Shown here: in pieces, positions 47,022 through 55,556 of the stretch
Layout of the letters: every line of letters starts with the position of its first letter
Numbering within the stretch: the stretch's first letter is position 1
From: JAIXWP01 sp964428835
Lineage (GTDB): Bacteria > Bacteroidota > Bacteroidia > Flavobacteriales_D > Sanyastnellaceae
NCBI GenBank assembly: GCA_964428835.1
Contig: CAYRZQ010000006.1
Span: 40,560 to 104,559, forward strand
Direction: 5' to 3'
DNA length: 64,000 nt
Translations under genes and position numbers: made by a program
The notes under the pieces: generated by a model
The model's input: the letters and a program-made list of their open reading frames with translations, nothing else
Told to the model about the DNA's origin: nothing
Databases searched by the model: none

Positions 47022-49121
47022 TTATTCGAACAATACTTTTTCTACCTGACGATATCCTGCCTTCTCAAGCACAATGGTGTACATACCTGCTGGTTGTTTA
47101 TCAACAACCCACATGGTTTCGCCAGCCGGAATATTCTCTTCTGCAATTAGCGCTACCATCTGCCCAAGACTATTGTACATCTTGGCGGAAATGAACTCCT
47201 GCTGGAATGCGTAGTAACGTATGTTGGTTTGGTCTTTTGCTGGATTCGGGAATACGCTTACAACGAAGATAGGCTTTATTTCTCTTACAGCTGTTGGAAT
47301 GATCGATACAGTGTCACTCACAGTGATATTGATGTCGTCCAAAAAGAAGTTATTACCACCTTGGCCAGTGAATTCAAATTTCACTCTAAATCCATCAGTG
47401 AGCCACGTTGTGTCTAGCATGATGATACTTTCGCTGTTCCATTGTGTACTTGAAGTAGGCGTAAATTGAGAAGAGACCGGGTTTGCCGTTGGTAGCGTAT
47501 TTGTACCCATTCGTGTTCGTCTGGTGAACCAGTTGGCACCGCAGTCACCACTTACTTGAATTCGCAAGCGATCTTCTGTTGGACCGCTCACGCGATTGGC
47601 ATAAGCCCATCTGTAAGAGAGCCACGCTGTATCTACAGCCGTCATATCGTATGTTGCAGAAATCAGTTCGTCAATGGTTCCAATATCATTATTGCTAAAG
47701 TTGCGCAAACGAAGGGAACGACTTCCAGAGAAGGATGCCGACGGAGTAATTTCAAAGGTGAGATTTTCATCCTGGTTATATATTAACCATTCTGAATTTG
47801 GCCATACTCCTTCAAAGCCTTCTTCTGTTGGACCTTCAAGTTGTGCATAATTCAAGATCGTAATGAGGTTAAATTTAACTTCTGTTAGACTAGTAGAACC
47901 ATTGGAAACAGTGAGTGTAACCGTATATGTTCCAGGTTCTAGGTAAGTGTGATCTGGATTTTTATAAATCGCTGGATCACTTCCAGAAAGAATGGTACCG
48001 TCACCAAAATCCCATGTCCAAAGGTTAACGCCGTGATAGGATAGATCAAGGAATGACACTGTTTGTCCGATGCAGGCGGTATTCGAAGGAACGCGAAAAT
48101 CACATGAGCACAATTCAGGATCAATAACTCCGGTGAGAATAAGGTTACTAGTGGTGTACAGATTGTTTCTTTGTGCAATAGGACTGGTGAGCGCTGCTCT
48201 CATACGAAGGCGCTGGCCTTCGGTAAACATTCTGGAGCAATAGCTATACTCCATGTAATTTTGAACGTTGTCAATTAGACTTCCGCAAGAGGCGCCATCA
48301 AGGTCACAAGAGGTATAGCCAATTGTGTTTGGGGTGTCTTCGACAAAATCATCAAAGTCGCAGTTGCTCGGTTCTCCAGGTTGGTTTGTAGGTCCCCAAG
48401 TATGACTTAAGTTGAGCCAGTGACCAACTTCATGTGTCAGCGTACGGCTGCGGAAGACACTACCAGTTCCTATGGATCCTGTATAGTCGTGACGAAGCAC
48501 TATACCGTCATTTTGAGCTCCCCAGTTTCCACTTACTGTAGAAGGAAGGAAAGTATATCCTGCTGTGCCATCTCCGGCATCGGCACACACCCAAACATTC
48601 ATATATCTGTTCCGTGGCCACATACTCAAGGCTTTCATTTCGGAACCGCCTTCTGTGGTGAGTTCGCTTTGCACGCGAACGATACCAGAATGGCAGTTTC
48701 CGAAGGGATCCTTGGATGCTAAAACGAATTCGATGCCTATGTCTGCAATGATGTCTTCGAAAGCCGGAATTACGGCGATGGTGTCAGCATTCTGTTTTCG
48801 AAAATCTCGGTTGAGAATAGCCATTGCATCATAAACTTGAGCGTCTGTGATGTTCTCGGGACCGTTATTGTGAATGATATGAAAGACAACGGGAATTTGG
48901 TAAATGGTTTGTCCGCCACCTCTGTCATCCTCAGAAAAATTTCTTGCAAGTTCATTTAAAGCCTCCTCAGCCATGCGCACCTCGTGGTTGCATTCTGGAT
49001 GCTGCTGATGAAACTGTAGGGTTCTTCCTACTTGCCCACAATAATGAACGCCATCAACGGATTGAGAGAAAGTAATTATACTTGAAACGAGTGACAATGC
49101 CACTAAAATGATCTTCTTCAT
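47022..49121 (-). CDS. Secreted M43-type zinc metalloprotease with PKD domain
   Basis: 699 residues. Signal peptide MKKIILVALSLVSSIITFSQ. A propeptide-like region (about 21-95) precedes the pappalysin/M43 catalytic domain (about 95-325). Its zinc motif is TLTHEVGHWLNLSHTWG (about 226-242; HExxHxxxxxH), followed by the Met-turn area VQNYMEYSYCSRMFTEGQ (about 283-300). A PKD domain follows (WTWDFGDGTILSGSDPAIYK, about 371-390). A further beta-sandwich ends in a type A type IX sorting domain (VSVFPNPAKDQTNIRYYAFQ, about 623-642). It should digest proteins outside the cell. It is a single gene, with a TATTTTCG box 21 nt upstream. Confidence 0.93.
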   Translation of the reverse strand: MKKIILVALSLVSSIITFSQSVDGVHYCGQVGRTLQFHQQHPECNHEVRMAEEALNELARNFSEDDRGGGQTIYQIPVVFHIIHNNGPENITDAQVYDAMAILNRDFRKQNADTIAVIPAFEDIIADIGIEFVLASKDPFGNCHSGIVRVQSELTTEGGSEMKALSMWPRNRYMNVWVCADAGDGTAGYTFLPSTVSGNWGAQNDGIVLRHDYTGSIGTGSVFRSRTLTHEVGHWLNLSHTWGPTNQPGEPSNCDFDDFVEDTPNTIGYTSCDLDGASCGSLIDNVQNYMEYSYCSRMFTEGQRLRMRAALTSPIAQRNNLYTTSNLILTGVIDPELCSCDFRVPSNTACIGQTVSFLDLSYHGVNLWTWDFGDGTILSGSDPAIYKNPDHTYLEPGTYTVTLTVSNGSTSLTEVKFNLITILNYAQLEGPTEEGFEGVWPNSEWLIYNQDENLTFEITPSASFSGSRSLRLRNFSNNDIGTIDELISATYDMTAVDTAWLSYRWAYANRVSGPTEDRLRIQVSGDCGANWFTRRTRMGTNTLPTANPVSSQFTPTSSTQWNSESIIMLDTTWLTDGFRVKFEFTGQGGNNFFLDDINITVSDTVSIIPTAVREIKPIFVVSVFPNPAKDQTNIRYYAFQQEFISAKMYNSLGQMVALIAEENIPAGETMWVVDKQPAGMYTIVLEKAGYRQVEKVLFE

Positions 49122-49142
49122 AACAGGTTTGTCTGGGGAAGG

Positions 49143-49150
49143 CGAAAATA
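49143..49150 (-). promoter_or_regulatory. -7 box of the metalloprotease gene
   Basis: TATTTTCG on the minus strand, one change from TAnnTTTG, 21 nt before the ATG at 49121. Confidence 0.4.
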
Positions 49151-49214
49151 ATACCTTCCGGGCTCTACATTACTACAATTTACATTTATACCCTACCAAG
49201 TCAGGAATCCAATA

Positions 49215-50699
49215 TCAAGAGTATCGTCCGTCGTCTTCGCCATCTGCTGAAAATAGTTGGTTCATTACATCGCTAAATTCTATGGACGAATCCATTACAG
49301 ACTTACCGATAAGGCTATATTCAGCCAATCCATGAAGTACAAATTCCATCATGAGAAGCCTCTCGTTTTCTGACGTCCCAGGGCAATATTTTACAACCAA
49401 ATCATGCAGTGTAGGAACCGCATAAAGCTCAGTGGCCCTGTCTTTAGAGGTAATGTCTCGAAGTAGCTCCACTTGATTGTTTCCAAACCACTGAATTATT
49501 GGGTCGTAGGGACTCTCTGTTTTTTTGCGCTTATACGTGTCTGGGTTAGGAAAAATCTGGGGGAATTTTTTTCGAATGGCCTGGCCAAGGAGACGCAGCG
49601 CCACGAATTGCGGACCTTCTTGCTCGCCTTCATACACAAGCTCAACTTTACCGGTCACAGCGGGGACGATGGCCATCAGGTCTCCAATGGTCGCCCATGT
49701 TTGTTTTTCTTTATTAATTATTGCCCTTCTCTCTGCTGCGGCAACCAGATTTTCGTAAGCAGAAATTGTGAGTCTGGCGGAAACACCGCTTTTTTGATCA
49801 ACGTATTCGCTTTCTCTTGCCTCAAAAGCTACTAGCTCAATCAGTTCGCTTATCAGAGCTGGCACTGCCACGCGTTTGCGCTGATCATCGTTGATCTTTG
49901 CTTCTTGTAATGTGATGCTCTGCGAGAGTTCAATTGTTTTTGGATAATGCGTGATTATTTGCGACTGTATGCGGTCTTTGAGGGGCGTAATGATACTGCC
50001 TCGGTTGGTGTAGTCTTCAGGATTGGCAGTAAATACAAATTGAATATCCAGATTAAGCCTCAATTGAAATCCACGAATTTGAATATCTCCTTCTTGAAGA
50101 ATATTAAAAAGTGCAACTTGAATACGGGGTTGTAAATCGGGTAATTCGTTGATGACGAAAATACAACGGTTGCTTCTAGGCACAAGACCGAAATGGATTA
50201 CACGCTCATCACTGTAGCTTAATTTGAGATTAGCCGCTTTGATGGGATCTACATCACCGATTAAGTCTGCAACGGTTACATCTGGTGTTGCCAATTTTTC
50301 TATATAACGATCATCGCGGTGCACCCACGCAATTGGAGTGAGGTCCCCATATTCCTGCACGAGATCTTTAGCAAATCTGCTCACAGGTTGGAGAGGGTCA
50401 TCGTTGAGCTCAGATCCTTTCACGATGGGCATCCACTCGTCGAGAAGTCGCGTAAGGCCTCGCGCCATGCGGGTTTTGGCCTGACCTCTCAGACCCAGGA
50501 GATTCATGCTATGACCGCTTAGTATAGCGCGCTGGATGTCTGGAATGACCGTTTCTTCATAACCTAAAATGCCAGGAAAAATATCTTCTTCTTTGGTCAT
50601 TTTTTCAATCAGATTGGCTCGCAGTTCTTCTTTGATAGACTTCGATTTATAACCTGATTTTTTAAGTTCACCTAAGGTGTTTATGTTGGGTTGATTCAT
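49215..50699 (-). CDS. MoxR/ChlI-type AAA+ ATPase
   Basis: 494 residues from the ATG at 50699, 4 nt after the VWA-gene stop; longer frames run into that gene. The Walker A-like loop is LLGLRGQAKTRMARGL (about 66-81), with Ala where most have Gly before the Lys. Walker B is NRCIFVINELPDLQPRIQVA (about 178-197). The arginine-finger region and the sensor FTANPEDYTNRGSIITPLKD (about 222-241) follow. Homologues are annotated as magnesium chelatase or sigma-54-like ATPases, but no chelatase pathway is nearby. The partner is the VWA protein just upstream; such pairs act as chaperone-like assembly machines. The end of the gene matches no known domain. Confidence 0.85.
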   Translation of the reverse strand: MNQPNINTLGELKKSGYKSKSIKEELRANLIEKMTKEEDIFPGILGYEETVIPDIQRAILSGHSMNLLGLRGQAKTRMARGLTRLLDEWMPIVKGSELNDDPLQPVSRFAKDLVQEYGDLTPIAWVHRDDRYIEKLATPDVTVADLIGDVDPIKAANLKLSYSDERVIHFGLVPRSNRCIFVINELPDLQPRIQVALFNILQEGDIQIRGFQLRLNLDIQFVFTANPEDYTNRGSIITPLKDRIQSQIITHYPKTIELSQSITLQEAKINDDQRKRVAVPALISELIELVAFEARESEYVDQKSGVSARLTISAYENLVAAAERRAIINKEKQTWATIGDLMAIVPAVTGKVELVYEGEQEGPQFVALRLLGQAIRKKFPQIFPNPDTYKRKKTESPYDPIIQWFGNNQVELLRDITSKDRATELYAVPTLHDLVVKYCPGTSENERLLMMEFVLHGLAEYSLIGKSVMDSSIEFSDVMNQLFSADGEDDGRYS

Positions 50700-50703
50700 G
50701 GTT

Positions 50704-51843
50704 CTATTTTCTTTTTCTGTTGCGCTCATAATCGACAAGTATTCCATCGCCTAATCCTGTAAGTCCTGTAAAGAGCGCCTTTCCGTTGTTTGCTTGTGTA
50801 AAATCTTCTATGAATTGTTGAAGGTACGGATCGTCAGTGAGCATGAACGTGGTAATCGGAATTCCTGATTTGCGACACATACGCGCGAGGTTGAGGCATT
50901 TGCCAACTATATAGGGATCGAGACCAAAAGAATTTTTATAATACTGACCTCCTTCTTTTAGACATGAAGGTTTGCCATCTGTGATCATAAAAATTTGTTT
51001 GTTGCCAGCTTTTCTTCTTCTCAAAATATCCATGGCCAACTCGAGACCCGCAACGGTATTGGTGTGGTAAGGACCGACCTGAAGATAAGGCAAGTCCTTT
51101 ACTTGGACAGGCCACGCATCGTCACCAAAAACAACAATGTCCAGAGTGTCTTTGGGATAACGTTTCATGATAAGCTCGGATAGCGCCATAGCTACCTTTT
51201 TGGCAGGCGTTATACGATCTTCTCCATATAGAATCATGGAGTGTGAAATGTCAATCATTAGCACTGTGCTGGCTTGTGATAGGTTTTCGGTTTCGAAAAC
51301 TTCAAGATCAGATTCTGTCAAAAAGAAATCCTCTGTTCCATTGTTGATCTGAGCATTGCGCAAAGATTCACTCATGAGAATTTGCTCGGGTTTATCACCA
51401 AAGACAAACGGACGCGTCATTTCTGTTGGCTCGTCTCCACCGCCCGTGTGGCGTGTCTTGTGATTGCCACGATTTGTTTTTTTCATTTTACCAAAAAGCT
51501 GCTCGAGTGCTCTTTGACGAATCGCTTGTTCCGACTTTCCAGTGAGGCTAATGCCGCCGCCCTGACCAGGTTTGTATTCTTCTTTTAAATAACCTCTTCT
51601 CTTTAATTCTTGCTCGAAATCGTCGCGTGTGTAATTGTCGCTGAACAGCGGTTGCTGTTTATCGATCTCTTCCATCCAATCCAGCGCATCTGTTGGGTTC
51701 CCGTTGGAATAGTTGAGCAATTCGATGAATAAAGGAAGCAAGCGATCAAAAGGTTTTCTTTTGTCAGCTTCTGGAATCCATTCTGTAAAGCGATATCCGA
51801 TCATTTGGTTGATTTCGTTGGGGAAGAAACGAAAGTAAAGCAA
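50704..51843 (-). CDS. VWA-domain protein, MoxR partner
   Basis: 379 residues. The N-terminal half is helical and basic, with a Gly/Lys-rich linker (RGNHKTRHTGGGDEPTEM, about 124-141). The C-terminal von Willebrand factor A domain (about 190-375) has the MIDAS motif VLMIDISHSMILYG (DxSxS, about 194-207), the conserved Thr in NTVAGLELAMDILRRRKAG (about 258-276) and Asp in MITDGKPSC (about 283-291). It should bind a metal and a protein ligand and work with the AAA+ ATPase encoded 4 bp downstream. The start could be the ATG at 51843 or the internal one at 51804 (MIGYRF); the first is used. Confidence 0.85.
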   Translation of the reverse strand: MLYFRFFPNEINQMIGYRFTEWIPEADKRKPFDRLLPLFIELLNYSNGNPTDALDWMEEIDKQQPLFSDNYTRDDFEQELKRRGYLKEEYKPGQGGGISLTGKSEQAIRQRALEQLFGKMKKTNRGNHKTRHTGGGDEPTEMTRPFVFGDKPEQILMSESLRNAQINNGTEDFFLTESDLEVFETENLSQASTVLMIDISHSMILYGEDRITPAKKVAMALSELIMKRYPKDTLDIVVFGDDAWPVQVKDLPYLQVGPYHTNTVAGLELAMDILRRRKAGNKQIFMITDGKPSCLKEGGQYYKNSFGLDPYIVGKCLNLARMCRKSGIPITTFMLTDDPYLQQFIEDFTQANNGKALFTGLTGLGDGILVDYERNRKRK

Positions 51844-51902
51844 ACCTTGGAGTTGTTTATTTTGTTCACATCATTTTTGATTCATCTTTCATTGGGAGCA
51901 CT

Positions 51903-51910
51903 TATTTTCG
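51903..51910 (+). promoter_or_regulatory. -7 box of the kef operon
   Basis: TATTTTCG, one change from TAnnTTTG, 7 nt before the ATG at 51918, so the leader is very short. Confidence 0.45.
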
Positions 51911-51917
51911 TGGCATT

Positions 51918-52523
51918 ATGGAAAAGAAGATACTGGTGTTATTTGCTCATCCCAGATTCGAGGATAGTGTGGTGAATACCACGTTGGTGCGCTCCTTGGA
52001 AAAACTCCCTTTTGTCACATTTCGAGATTTATACGAATTGTATCCGGATTTCGACATCGATATTAAAAAAGAACAGGCGTTATTGAAAGAGCATGAAATC
52101 ATCGTGTGGCATCATCCTATTTATTGGTATAGCTGTCCTCCTTTGATGAAGCAATGGATAGACCTTGTATTGGAATATGGATGGGCGTATGGAAAAGATG
52201 GTGATCAGTTGAAAGGTAAGTGGATATTTAATGCGGTATCTGCAGGTGGTAGCAAAGAAGTTTATGCTCATGAAGGGCGCAACCGATATACCATTCCAGA
52301 GTTCTTAAGACCATTTGAGCAAACGGCTCGATTGTGTCAAATGGTTTATTTACCACCCTTTGTAGTACATCACGCCAATGTCGCAACGCGCGAAGTTTGT
52401 TCGAGTTTCGGAGAAAATTATACACGGATTTTAACTGCATTGAGTAGTTCTGGTGACGATGCATCGGAATTTTTTCAAAAGGAATATCTCAACATTCATC
52501 AATACGGGGAGGCAACATTATGA
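51918..52523 (+). CDS. KefF-like NAD(P)H oxidoreductase
   Basis: 201-residue flavodoxin-fold FMN enzyme of the NQO1/KefF/MdaB type. The FMN site has VLFAHPRFEDSVVNTTLVRS (about 6-25), the FRDLYELYPDFDIDIKKEQ stretch (about 35-53), HHPIYWYSCPPLMKQWIDLV (about 66-85) and GKWIFNAVSAGGSKEVYAHE (about 105-124). In E. coli KefF binds and activates the KefC potassium efflux system. Here its 3' end overlaps the KefC-like gene by 4 bp (ATGA), which makes that partnership very likely. Confidence 0.9.
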   Translation: MEKKILVLFAHPRFEDSVVNTTLVRSLEKLPFVTFRDLYELYPDFDIDIKKEQALLKEHEIIVWHHPIYWYSCPPLMKQWIDLVLEYGWAYGKDGDQLKGKWIFNAVSAGGSKEVYAHEGRNRYTIPEFLRPFEQTARLCQMVYLPPFVVHHANVATREVCSSFGENYTRILTALSSSGDDASEFFQKEYLNIHQYGEATL

Positions 52524-54355
52524 GTGCATCATTTTTACAGATGGCAATAGTCTTTCTCGCAGCGGCATTGATTAGTGTTCCTATTGCGAAAAAGCTTGGA
52601 CTTGGTAGCGTATTGGGTTATCTATTAGGCGGAGTGCTCATCGGACCTTTTGTATTGAAGTTTGTTGGTGAGGAAGGCGAGGACATCATGCATGCCTCAG
52701 AATTTGGAGTGGTGATGATGTTATTTTTGATTGGACTCGAGCTGAACCCACAGTCGTTTTGGCGAATGCGTAAGGCGATTCTTGGTATGGGTTTGAGTCA
52801 GGTAATCTTTACAACTGCGGCTATCACTGCGATTTTCTTTTTTGGATTTGGTTTTACCATCAATGCGTCATTAGCCATAGGTTTGGCCTTTTCACTCTCG
52901 AGTACCGCCATAATTCTTCAAACATTAAAAGAAAAAAATATGGATGCTACACCCGCGGGAAGAGGCTCTTTTGCGGTTCTGCTATTGCAGGATATTGCGG
53001 TGATTCCAATTTTGGCAGTGCTGCCGTTGCTTGGTACTGTGGTGGATGCAGAAGGAGCAGATTCAGGTTCAAAACAAGTGTTGCTCTCTCTTGCGGCAAT
53101 AGCAGGTTTGATATTGATAGGTCGATATTTGGTAAACCCTTTTTTACGATTGATTGCGAAGACACGCATGCGTGAGTTGTTCACAGCATCGGCGCTTTTC
53201 ATAGTAGTGGGAGTGGCTTATCTGATGAGCCTCGCCGGCATAAGCGCTGCGTTGGGTACCTTTATGGCGGGCGTGCTTTTGGCGAATAGTGAATTCAGAC
53301 ATGAATTGGAAAGCGATGTTGAACCGTTCAAAGGATTACTCTTGGGATTATTTTTCACAGCCGTGGGCAGCACCATCAATTTTCATTTGATTGCTTCAGA
53401 AGCGGGATTGATTTTCGGTATTGTAGGCATTGTGATTGCGGTGAAGGGTGTGATTTTATTTTTAATAGGAAAAGCTTTTAAACTCTCATTTGATCAGAAT
53501 GCCCTCTTCACGGTGTTGCTTGCGCAGGTTGGAGAATTTGCTTTTGTGTTGTTGGCTGGCTCCAAATCGTATTCAATTCTTGACGGGCATACAACTGAGA
53601 TTTGCATGGCGGTGACGACTATTACCATGGCGTTAGCGCCCTTGATGATTTTTGCAAATGAGCGATTAATCATGCCTTTGATTGGAACACAGGAAGAAGC
53701 TGAAGAGAAAGAGGCCGATATTATTGATGAACATCACAAAGTGATCATCGCAGGGTTCGGACATTTTGGAAGTACTATTGGTCGTTTTTTACGAGCTAAT
53801 GGTGTGGGTGCAACGATTTTAGATCATGACAGCGATCGCGTTGATCTCTTGCGTAAGATGGGATTCAAAGTCTATTATGGCGATGCTACAAGACTCGACT
53901 TGTTGCAGTCTGCCGGTGCGGAGAAAGCGCACATTCTCATCTCTGCTTTGGATGACGAAGAACAGACGCATGCGTTGATTGATGTTGCGCAAAAACATTT
54001 TCCACACTTGAAATTATACATTCGCACGCGTCATCGTTTTGCGAGTTATGGAGTGATGGCGAAAGGAGTGGACAACACATATCGCGAGGGTTTGCACAGT
54101 TCCGTATTCATGGGTGCTGATGTGCTGCATGATTTGGGCCACCGCAAATACACAGTCACGCGCAAGGCGCAGGAATTCATCAAATACGACGAAGGCGCTC
54201 TTTCTAAATTATCCAAAGAGTGGAACAATAGAGAACAATACATCATCAATGTAAAAGCAGAAATAGAACTTCAAGAAAGACTGCTTAATGAAGACGTACG
54301 ATTCTCAAACAACGTTCACGACAATGCTTGGGATAAAGAGAAGATGAAGGGGTAG
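52520..54355 (+). CDS. Glutathione-gated-type K+/H+ antiporter (KefB/C)
   Basis: 611-residue CPA2-family cation:proton antiporter. About 12 helices fill residues 5-390, with LIGLELNPQSFWRMRKAILG (about 71-90), the discontinuous-helix motif SSTAIILQTL (about 126-135) and LLQDIAVIPILAVLPLLG (about 154-171), where Asp is the likely cation ligand. The C-terminal TrkA-N (RCK) domain begins VIIAGFGHFGSTIGRFLRAN (about 411-430), a full Rossmann GxGxxG, and binds nucleotide. The E. coli homologues expel K+ when electrophiles deplete glutathione. The KefF-like partner is encoded just upstream with a 4-bp overlap. The 3' end is followed by a GAAC repeat. Confidence 0.93.
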   Translation: MSASFLQMAIVFLAAALISVPIAKKLGLGSVLGYLLGGVLIGPFVLKFVGEEGEDIMHASEFGVVMMLFLIGLELNPQSFWRMRKAILGMGLSQVIFTTAAITAIFFFGFGFTINASLAIGLAFSLSSTAIILQTLKEKNMDATPAGRGSFAVLLLQDIAVIPILAVLPLLGTVVDAEGADSGSKQVLLSLAAIAGLILIGRYLVNPFLRLIAKTRMRELFTASALFIVVGVAYLMSLAGISAALGTFMAGVLLANSEFRHELESDVEPFKGLLLGLFFTAVGSTINFHLIASEAGLIFGIVGIVIAVKGVILFLIGKAFKLSFDQNALFTVLLAQVGEFAFVLLAGSKSYSILDGHTTEICMAVTTITMALAPLMIFANERLIMPLIGTQEEAEEKEADIIDEHHKVIIAGFGHFGSTIGRFLRANGVGATILDHDSDRVDLLRKMGFKVYYGDATRLDLLQSAGAEKAHILISALDDEEQTHALIDVAQKHFPHLKLYIRTRHRFASYGVMAKGVDNTYREGLHSSVFMGADVLHDLGHRKYTVTRKAQEFIKYDEGALSKLSKEWNNREQYIINVKAEIELQERLLNEDVRFSNNVHDNAWDKEKMKG

Positions 54356-54357
54356 AG

Positions 54358-54548
54358 TAAGAACGAGAACAAAGAACAAGAACGAGAACAAAGAACAAGA
54401 ACGAGAACAAAGAACAAGAACGAGAACAAGAACGAGAACAAGAACAAGAACGAGAACAAGGGGTTTTTTGGGAACAGGGGAACAGGGGAACAGGGGAACG
54501 GGGGAACGGGGGAACAAGGGGATTCTGAATTCAGAATTGCGAATTAGT
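54358..54548. repeat. GAAC hexamer repeat with GGGGAACA nonamers
   Basis: Four copies of AAAGAACAAGAACGAGAAC (19 nt) begin near 54360, followed by GAACAA/GAACGA hexamers to about 54460, then GGGGAACAG/GGGGAACGG nonamers (about 54477-54517). The block ends with GATTCTGAATTCAGAATTGC (54521-54540), as in the copy at 2741. It fills the gap between the antiporter gene and the next convergent gene. Confidence 0.9.
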
Positions 54549-54550
54549 TT

Positions 54551-54820
54551 TTAAAGTTTTCGTTCTTTGAGGATGGCTTCGAGGTCTTTGTGCGGGTTGG
54601 GTTTTTTGAGGTGGCGGTAGAAGAAGAATATGGGGAAGATCATGGGGATAAGAAATCCGAATTTTTTTTCAGGGGAATTTAACCAGCCGATTATTCCAAA
54701 AGTGGTAATCCCACAGAGAAATCCAAACCATAAAGCATGGAAGAATTTTGACTGGGTCATCTTCTTTTTTTCAACCAAAAGTTCTTCGTCGGTAAGATTA
54801 TTAAGTTCTTGTCGGGTCAT
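54551..54820 (-). CDS. Small membrane protein of unknown function
   Basis: 89 residues. An acidic and polar N-terminus (MTRQELNNLTDEELLVEKKK) is followed by two transmembrane segments, about 30-48 (FFHALWFGFLCGITTFGIIG) and 57-72 (FGFLIPMIFPIFFFYRHL), and a charged tail. The LTDEELL... start and the FH-x-x-WFGF pattern resemble a short FUN14/DUF-type inner-membrane protein but no family is certain. The stop is directly next to a GAAC repeat. A weak TATCTTTA box lies 5 nt upstream of the ATG. Confidence 0.7.
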   Translation of the reverse strand: MTRQELNNLTDEELLVEKKKMTQSKFFHALWFGFLCGITTFGIIGWLNSPEKKFGFLIPMIFPIFFFYRHLKKPNPHKDLEAILKERKL

Positions 54821-54889
54821 GGGGGTAAAGATAGGAAGATAGGAGATAGGAAATAGGGAATAGGGAATAGGGGGGAGATTGGAAGCTGA

Positions 54890-55498
54890 TTAGTCCGGAA
54901 GAACTATTAGGGCTTTTGAAAGGTCGAGTTTTTTGTATTTATTTTTAATTGAATCATCCATGTTTCCCTTGTCGTCGGTGAAAGACACAAGACTGGTATT
55001 GAATCTCCAAGTGCCAATGTAATTAACGGTTTGAGGAGAAATGGTAAAACTAAATTGTTGCAGGTCTTGAGCTTTTATTTGTCCGTTTAAAATCTTTTCT
55101 TCAAGATTATCCAAACTGTTGATTCCTTTAAAAATGGGTTCAGTGTAGATCATGTTTCCATACCAACGTTTCTCGGGCCAGACATAATTGAGGATTGTGT
55201 ACGTGCCAGGAGGAATGATTAATACGAATTTTTCATCTTGAGATTTTCTTGATTTTGGTTTTATTTTCAATTTCAAAATTTCACCAGTATTGACATTTTG
55301 GAATCTTACTTCATGAAAATTCAATGAATGAGCCATGCCCAGTCGGGGAATAAAAGTTCCATAGACGATGGCTTCATCAGGCCGCATGGTGTGACCATTA
55401 TAAACTTTTTTAAGTACTCCTGTTTGTTGGCTTTTAACACCAATCGTTAAAATACTAAAGAAGCAAATTAGTGCGATTTTTATCGATATAGTTTTCAT
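54890..55498 (-). CDS. Exported protein of unknown function
   Basis: 202 residues; family not recognised. Signal peptide MKTISIKIALICFFSILTIG (the cut after VKSQ). The mature part is beta-rich and contains HEVRFQNVNTGEILKLKIKP (about 62-81), KFVLIIPPGTYTILNYVWPE (about 90-109) and YIGTWRFNTSLVSFTDDKGN (about 160-179). The PPGTY motif resembles DUF2846-like lipoprotein domains, which is only a weak lead. The gene is preceded by another GAAC repeat copy (55499-55556) and followed by short GGGAATAGG-type repeats. Confidence 0.65.
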   Translation of the reverse strand: MKTISIKIALICFFSILTIGVKSQQTGVLKKVYNGHTMRPDEAIVYGTFIPRLGMAHSLNFHEVRFQNVNTGEILKLKIKPKSRKSQDEKFVLIIPPGTYTILNYVWPEKRWYGNMIYTEPIFKGINSLDNLEEKILNGQIKAQDLQQFSFTISPQTVNYIGTWRFNTSLVSFTDDKGNMDDSIKNKYKKLDLSKALIVLPD

Positions 55499-55556
55499 TC
55501 CCCTTGTTCTCTGTTCCCTTGTTCTCGTTCTCGTTCCCGTTCCCGTTCCCGTTCTT
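55499..55556. repeat. GAAC/CGTTCC repeat copy
   Basis: CTTGTTCTCGTTCTCGTTCC, then three CCGTTCC units, on the plus strand. It is the complement of the GAACGA/GAACGG family. It fills the gap between the exported protein gene and the M23 peptidase gene, reaching its stop codon. Confidence 0.8.
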
